Below, in pieces: positions 32,630 to 36,972 of a DNA stretch of 36,972 nt. Numbering within the stretch: the first letter of the stretch is position 1; each line of letters begins with the position of its first letter. The translations under genes were made by a program, and so were the position numbers. The notes below the pieces were generated by a model that was not told where the DNA came from, did not search any database, and was given only the letters and a program-made list of their open reading frames with translations. The stretch spans positions 1 to 36,972 of the forward strand of contig CAZOWW010000052.1 of assembly GCA_964583765.1 (NCBI GenBank), read 5' to 3'. Source of the DNA: CAZOWW01 sp964583765. Its GTDB lineage: Bacteria; Actinomycetota; Actinomycetes; Actinomycetales; Kineosporiaceae.

Positions 32630-35140
32630 CTACTCGGCTCGGATGTTGTCCACCGAGGAGTTCCCGTTGAGGAACACCCAGAACCCGGTCACCTGGCTGA
32701 GGTCGAGGGCGGTACCCGCCGGACAGCTGAGCGCGGACACCTTCTCCGTGACGGTCCGGCTGGTCCCGGCGTCCGTCCAGGTCCACAGGCCGCCCTGGCA
32801 CCAGGTGGTGCTCGCACCGATCTGGATCGCGATCTCCCCGCTCGTGCCGGCGTCCGGTCCGGCGTGGACGTCGAACTTCAGCAGAGTGCTGCCGGACAGG
32901 TCCAGCGGTGCGGTGAGCAGAGCCTTGCCGAACCAGTTCCCGCCCGTGGGCGGGGTGACCGACAGTCCGTGGGAACCCTCGGTGTGGAAGGCGGAGGTCT
33001 GGGCCACGGTCCCTCCGTCGCCCGGGTTGGCGACGGTGAAGTCCTCGGTCCCCTGCTCGAAGCCGAACAGGGTGCGGGAGACGGGCCGGATCACGTCCCC
33101 GGGATCCGCGCCGCAGGTGAGCACGGGGTTCGCCCAGTCGGTGTCGGTGCCACCGGAGGTGTCGGACCGGGTCACCAGCCGCAGCCAGCGCGCACCGGTG
33201 AGGTCGGCGGAGAGCTGCTGCGCCGGCTGATCCGCGGTGAGCGTGGCGTCGACGCTCGCCGCGTCGTCGACCAGAACCTCGAAGTCCGCGGTGCCGCTCC
33301 CGGTCGCGTCCACACCGACGTCGGCACGGAACTGCGTGCACCGACCCCCGAGGAAGTAGGTGACCGTGCTGTCGGTGTGGGTGCCGATGGCCCGGTCGTA
33401 CACGGTGCCGCCGATGGTGGCCAGGCCACCGTCCCCGGGCGTCGCCTTGCCGTTGCTCGCGTCGACCTCGACCGGTCCGAGCCCGTTCTCCGCGCTCACC
33501 CACGGCAATGTGCTCAGGTACCACCGACCGTCCGGCGGTGGTACCACCACGGTGCCTGTGACGATGCTGCTCGCCGCCCCGGGACGCCCCTTCGCCCACC
33601 GGAAGTCGGCGTGGACGGTGACGGGGTAGCTGCCGGCGGCCGTCCCGGCGGGAGCGGTCGCCGTCCACCCGACGGCGAACGACGTGTCGGTGCCCAGTCC
33701 GCGCTGCCGGATCGGCCCGGTCGCGGAGACGGTCCAGTCCGCCGGTGCGGTCACCCAGACGCGCAGGTCCTGCAGCCGGCCGAGGCCGCGGTTGGTCACC
33801 GTCGTGGTCAGTGGCGTCCCCGTGGCCTCACCCGGGATGACGGTGCCCAGGGTGGCGCCGACGGTGACCAGGGGTGGTGTGGTCGCCGCCCGGTGCAGCG
33901 GGCGCACCCGGTAGACGGTGGTGCCATGTGCCGGGACCGCCGCGGAGATCGTGGTCGCGGCCTGCGTCCGGTCACCGTTCCAGACGTCCGTCAGCAGGTA
34001 CGCCCCGGCCTTCGGCAGCCCGGTGGACCTGGCCGGCACGCTGATCGTCGCCAGCGCGTCGGTGGAGTTGTACAGGGCGAGCGCGTGGTCGCCGCCGGCC
34101 AGCGGCTTGTCCAGCACCAGCAGGCCGTCCGCGTCGCTGACCACGGCGCCCTGGACGCCGAGCCGGTCCTGGTCGATCGCGATGACGTTGCGTGCGGTGA
34201 GGACGGCGAGGGTGCTGTCCGTGGCCTTGCGCAGGTCGGTACCGATGATCAGTGGGGCCGCCATCATCGCCCACATGCTCAGGTGGGTCCGGTACTCGGT
34301 GTCGGTCATGCCCCCGTTGCCGATCTCCAGCATGTCCGGGTCGTTCCAGTGACCCGGGCCGGCGTACACGGCGAGCTTCGCGTTGGCGGCGATGATCGAG
34401 CGCAGGGTCGGCCAGTTGTCGCTGATGTCGCCCCCGGTGCGCCACAGGTCACCCACCGACGACGCCCAGGTCCACGGCTGTGACTGGCCCCATTCGCAGA
34501 TCGAGTAGACGATCGCCCGGCCGGTCCGGTCCAGTGCCTGCCGCATCGCCGTGTAGCGGGTGATGTAGTCCTGCTGGGAGCCGTCGGAGTTGCTGTTGCA
34601 GTTGTCGTACTTCAGATAGTCCACGCCCCAGTCGGCCCAGGTCCGGGCATCGACGTCCTCGTGTCCGAGGCTGCCCGGATAGCCCGCGCACGTCTTGGTG
34701 CCGGCGTCGCCGTAGATCCCCAGTTTCAGGCCCTTGCCGTGGACGTAGTCCGCGACCGCCTTGATCCCGTCCGGGAACTTGGCCGGGTCCGGCACGAGCA
34801 GGCCGTCCGAGTCCCGATCCCGGAGCGACCAGCAGTCGTCGATGTTGACGTACCGGTAGCCGGCGTCCCGCAGCCCGGAAGTGACCATGACGTCCGCCGT
34901 CTGCTCGATCAGGGTGGCGCTGACGTCGCAACCGAAGGCGTTCCAGTCGTTGAACCCCATGGGTGGGGTCGGCGCGAGCAGTGCGTGCCCGAGTGACGTG
35001 ACGGCGAGCAGCGCGCGCCCGGGTGGTGCGGCGGGGAGGCCTCCGGCGGTGGCACCGGCCGGGGCTGCGGTGAGCGCGGGCAGCCAGGTGAGCACGGCGG
35101 CGACCACCGCAGTGGACACCAGGCGTCGTGGCATTCGCAT
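32630..35140 (-). CDS. Secreted GH27 alpha-galactosidase with NEW3 and NPCBM modules
   Basis: An 836-residue secreted enzyme that cleaves terminal alpha-galactosides. The ATG chosen has AAGGTG 5 bases upstream. The signal peptide is RMPRRLVSTAVVAAVLTWLP and ends near APAGATA. The GH27 barrel (about 55-330) opens with TPPMGFNDWNAFGCD. The nucleophile is D179 in YLKYDNC and the acid/base is D238 in GGDISDNW, with WNDPDML after it. A beta-sandwich ends near VPAHGTTVYRV. Then come an alpha-galactosidase-associated NEW3 domain (about 425-510), an NPCBM/CBM51-like domain (about 525-650; WYLSTLPWVSAENGLGPVE) and a C-terminal carbohydrate-binding-like beta domain (about 670-835; LFGFEQGTEDFTV). It is the first gene of a leftward unit with the LacI-GGDEF protein. 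Confidence 0.95.
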   Translation of the reverse strand: MRMPRRLVSTAVVAAVLTWLPALTAAPAGATAGGLPAAPPGRALLAVTSLGHALLAPTPPMGFNDWNAFGCDVSATLIEQTADVMVTSGLRDAGYRYVNIDDCWSLRDRDSDGLLVPDPAKFPDGIKAVADYVHGKGLKLGIYGDAGTKTCAGYPGSLGHEDVDARTWADWGVDYLKYDNCNSNSDGSQQDYITRYTAMRQALDRTGRAIVYSICEWGQSQPWTWASSVGDLWRTGGDISDNWPTLRSIIAANAKLAVYAGPGHWNDPDMLEIGNGGMTDTEYRTHLSMWAMMAAPLIIGTDLRKATDSTLAVLTARNVIAIDQDRLGVQGAVVSDADGLLVLDKPLAGGDHALALYNSTDALATISVPARSTGLPKAGAYLLTDVWNGDRTQAATTISAAVPAHGTTVYRVRPLHRAATTPPLVTVGATLGTVIPGEATGTPLTTTVTNRGLGRLQDLRVWVTAPADWTVSATGPIRQRGLGTDTSFAVGWTATAPAGTAAGSYPVTVHADFRWAKGRPGAASSIVTGTVVVPPPDGRWYLSTLPWVSAENGLGPVEVDASNGKATPGDGGLATIGGTVYDRAIGTHTDSTVTYFLGGRCTQFRADVGVDATGSGTADFEVLVDDAASVDATLTADQPAQQLSADLTGARWLRLVTRSDTSGGTDTDWANPVLTCGADPGDVIRPVSRTLFGFEQGTEDFTVANPGDGGTVAQTSAFHTEGSHGLSVTPPTGGNWFGKALLTAPLDLSGSTLLKFDVHAGPDAGTSGEIAIQIGASTTWCQGGLWTWTDAGTSRTVTEKVSALSCPAGTALDLSQVTGFWVFLNGNSSVDNIRAE

Positions 35141-35283
35141 CAGGGCACCTTTCGACGGTGAAGGGGGCGCTTCCTGTCGACCTCGCAGCCGGTGCCTGCG
35201 CCTAGGCGTCACTCCTCGGGGCACGTCCCCGTGCGGGGATGCGCCGTCCAGGAACACCCGGTTCGTGCCTACCCTGCGCCCGA

Positions 35284-35298
35284 AGCGTTTGCAACGCT
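35284..35298 (-). promoter_or_regulatory. LacI-type operator at the alpha-galactosidase promoter
   Basis: AGCGTTTGCAACGCT has perfect 6-base arms (AGCGTT/AACGCT) around TGC, in the style of LacI-family operators. On the minus strand it overlaps the presumed -10 region, about 145 bases upstream of the gene start. No LacI protein with a DNA-binding domain is encoded in the window. Confidence 0.55.
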
Positions 35299-35322
35299 AT
35301 AAGTGGTTATTTCGGGCGTCAA
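35294..35322 (-). promoter_or_regulatory. Probable promoter of the alpha-galactosidase gene
   Basis: On the minus strand TTGACG (35317-35322) is a strong -35 match. TATAGC (35296-35301, spacing 15) or TAGCGT (35294-35299, spacing 17) would serve as -10. The region is locally AT-rich. The LacI-like operator overlaps the -10 box, so a bound repressor would block transcription. Confidence 0.5.
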
Positions 35323-35519
35323 GGACCCTGCCGCGGTGAACCGACGGTCGCCCTGCACAGGGTCACGTCCTGACCTCCGGCAGCAGCGATCACCGTGCAA
35401 CCCCCTCCCGGTCGATCCCACCCAGCCCGACAACGTCGCCCCCGACCGGCCCTCGGCGGAGGAACTCACCCCGAACAATCATGGTTTGTCATGAGGAGCC
35501 AGGGGTAACACCAGCTCGA

Positions 35520-35554
35520 CCGGCGCCCGGGCGCCTGGCGGGCCCGAGCGCCGG
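35520..35554. repeat. 13-bp inverted repeat in the divergent intergenic gap
   Basis: Arms 35520-35532 (CCGGCGCCCGGGC) and 35542-35554 pair with one mismatch and a 9-base loop. It lies between the divergent GH27 gene and the following membrane protein gene, so it is not at either 3' end. Its role is unclear. The remaining 35141-35640 sequence holds no gene. Confidence 0.4.
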
Positions 35555-35643
35555 TCCCCGCCGTCGGTCGGAGTCCTCCCACTTCACCTCACGACGTCTC
35601 CTCCTGGGACAATCGTGATCTCATGGGCCCGGAGGACGAAGGG

Positions 35644-36177
35644 ATGCGCTTCGGTATGTGGGGGACGCCGGCCAGGGGCACGCCGCGCTGGGCCGTGATC
35701 TGTGCCTGGGCGACACCGGCCAGCGTCGTCCCGTCCGGTATCTGGCGGACCCTGGTGGGGCTGGGCGTTCCCCTCGGGTGGTCCCGGGAACACCTCCAGC
35801 TGGAGAACATCCCGGGATCCGGCACCGCCTACGTGCTGGGGCTGACCGTGCTCTCGATCTCCGCCGCGGCCCTCACCCTCGGGCTGGTGTACCCGTGGGG
35901 CGAGCGTGTCCCCGGCCGGCTCCCTGCTCTGGGCGGCCGGAGGATCCCCACCTGGGTGCCCGTCCTCTTGGCGGTCACCGGGGCGGCCGCGGTCAGCACC
36001 CTGGTCGTGCTGAGCGTCGTCAACTGGTCCCAGGTCAGCGGTTTCGCGGACCGTCCCTACTCCGGCTGGGCGCTGCTCATGCTCGCCTGCTACCTGCCTG
36101 CCGTGCTGTGGCCGCCCCTCCTGCTTACGGTCACCTGCGGCTACCTCCGCCGCCGCATCGGGTCACGCCACGCCTGA
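35644..36177 (+). CDS. Four-span membrane protein, unknown function
   Basis: A 177-residue protein; this ATG has GGAGG 8 bases upstream and is preferred over one seven codons earlier. Four hydrophobic segments lie at about residues 14-35, 62-84, 103-126 and 137-160, with a C-terminal RRR end. Elements RWAVICAWATPASVVPSGIWR near 15-35 and YPWGERVPGRLPALGGRRIP near 82-102 resemble a family of uncharacterised actinobacterial membrane proteins. I know no function. It lies between the alpha-galactosidase and the second LacI-type protein, facing the latter. Confidence 0.75.
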   Translation: MRFGMWGTPARGTPRWAVICAWATPASVVPSGIWRTLVGLGVPLGWSREHLQLENIPGSGTAYVLGLTVLSISAAALTLGLVYPWGERVPGRLPALGGRRIPTWVPVLLAVTGAAAVSTLVVLSVVNWSQVSGFADRPYSGWALLMLACYLPAVLWPPLLLTVTCGYLRRRIGSRHA

Positions 36178-36366
36178 CCAGCCACGCCGAACCGGGCACC
36201 GGACCCGAGCTGCTGCGGAGGACCACGAGGGGCGGCGCTGAACGAGGCCGCCGCGAAGCGGGCATCCACGAGGTACGTCGAGAATCCGCCCGTGACCTCA
36301 AGCGACCGCCCTGCGATGTCGAGATCGGAGGGGAGGACTCCTGCCGCCCGAGTGGGGAGAGGGAGC

Positions 36367-36972
36367 ATGCCCCGGCGCCCCGCCCGCCTGGTGATCGTGG
36401 TCACGACCGGCATCGAGGAGTACCAGGCCGATCTTCTGTGCGGCATCGCGCCGGTGCTCGACGCGCAAGGCCTGGGGCGGGCGGTCTACATGGACTGGAC
36501 CGAGGACGCGAGGCTTCCTGACGACCTGGTCCGATATCTGGACCACGGCGACCCGCTCGGCGTCATCTCGACCCAGCTGTGGCTGGACGGGCACCTGACC
36601 CGGCTGACCGAGGTGATCCAGGGGCGGCGCCTTCCCTACGTCGTGATCGGCGCGGACCTCCCGGACCTGGTGTGCGTACGGGGGGACAACGTCAGCGGCA
36701 TGCGCGAACTGATGGCGCATCTCCTGGACGAGTGCGGGGTGCGCCGTCCCGTGTTCGTCCAGGGCGTGCCCTTCCACGAGGACTCCCTGCAGCGGGAGAC
36801 GGTCTTCCGTGAGGAATTGGCGCGTCGCGACATCCCGGTCGAGGAGGAGCTCGTCCTCCCGGGTGAGTTCACCTCGGTGGTGTCCTTCCGCTCCATCAGC
36901 ACGTTGCTGGCCCGTCGCAGCGACTTCGATGCGGTGGTCGCGGCGAACGACCGCTCGGCCCGTGGCTGTATC
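36367..36972 (+). CDS. Second HTH-less LacI-type sugar-binding protein (partial, runs off the window)
   Basis: The ATG follows GGGGAGAGGGAGC; 202 codons are open to the window end. The protein begins directly with the first strand of a LacI/GalR-type binding fold (RLVIVVTTGIEEYQADLLCGI), with no helix-turn-helix. It closely parallels the 30395-32533 protein. NVSGMRELMAHLLDECGVRRP pairs with NVQGMTALMEHLLDECQVRSP, RETVFREELARR with RETVFRSELARR, and FDAVVAANDRSA with LDAVVTMDDWTA. The C-terminal part is outside the window; by homology it is probably also a GGDEF or another signalling output, but this is not seen. Confidence 0.85.
   Translation, partial: MPRRPARLVIVVTTGIEEYQADLLCGIAPVLDAQGLGRAVYMDWTEDARLPDDLVRYLDHGDPLGVISTQLWLDGHLTRLTEVIQGRRLPYVVIGADLPDLVCVRGDNVSGMRELMAHLLDECGVRRPVFVQGVPFHEDSLQRETVFREELARRDIPVEEELVLPGEFTSVVSFRSISTLLARRSDFDAVVAANDRSARGCI

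Noticed and set aside
32111..34483. 790-codon open frame on the + strand
   Set aside because: Antisense to the alpha-galactosidase and LacI-GGDEF genes; composition of a shadow frame.
36298..36777. 159-codon frame on the minus strand
   Set aside because: It lies over the start of the second LacI-type gene, which has clear homology in the other strand.

Overview
The window is high-GC DNA from an actinomycete-type bacterium (Actinomycetota). Supporting signs are about 70 % GC with strong third-position bias, frequent GTG starts, GGAGG-type ribosome binding sites, a DUF397 protein, an SCO7613-like giant membrane protein and several Ala/Pro-rich secreted or membrane proteins. I cannot name the genus from sequence alone. 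There are no rRNA, tRNA, phage, insertion-sequence or CRISPR features.

Layout. 1-2.5 kb: a small membrane protein, a DUF397 protein and, convergent with them, an orphan sugar-type ABC solute-binding lipoprotein. 2.5-4.1 kb: a gene-poor, lower-GC stretch. 4.1-4.5 kb: a scar in which the C-terminal ends of a TetR regulator and a short-chain dehydrogenase sit back to back with both N-termini missing. 4.6-8.7 kb: a 1370-residue zinc-ribbon, multi-membrane-span protein. 8.8-9.4 kb: a methyltransferase N-terminal fragment. 9.4-12 kb: an unknown 166-aa protein and a large HExxH metalloprotease with a LysM end. 12.2-14.8 kb: cstA-yjiX-type pyruvate/peptide uptake pair. 14.9-20.1 kb: a tightly overlapping operon read leftward (FIST sensor, GAF-GGDEF diguanylate cyclase, an unknown 89-aa protein, AI-2E-family transporter, PH-like membrane protein). 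20.2-24.5 kb: cytochrome b-type membrane protein, regulator fragment plus SRPBCC protein, a proline/tryptophan-repeat membrane protein and a nucleoside deaminase with an altered active-site motif. 24.6-27.9 kb: a 1080-aa Ala-rich protein with a hydrophobic core and a separate C-terminal domain. 28-30.3 kb: metallophosphoesterase, VIT/CCC1-type metal transporter and an ArsR regulator with a metal-site signature. 30.4-36.97 kb: a secreted GH27 alpha-galactosidase flanked by two related proteins whose sugar-binding domain resembles LacI but has no DNA-binding domain. The first is fused to GGDEF; the second runs off the window.

The most interesting themes are three. First, the GH27 enzyme sits between two HTH-less LacI-type sensors, at least one wired to c-di-GMP synthesis; the GH27 promoter carries a LacI-like operator that these proteins cannot themselves read. 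Second, two distant loci share an N-terminal LQRA(A/S)GN motif typical of putative extracellular contractile injection system cargo: a gluzincin-LysM protein and a giant helical/hydrophobic protein. Third, at least four truncated gene remnants (TetR, SDR, methyltransferase, HTH regulator) show repeated small deletions in this region.
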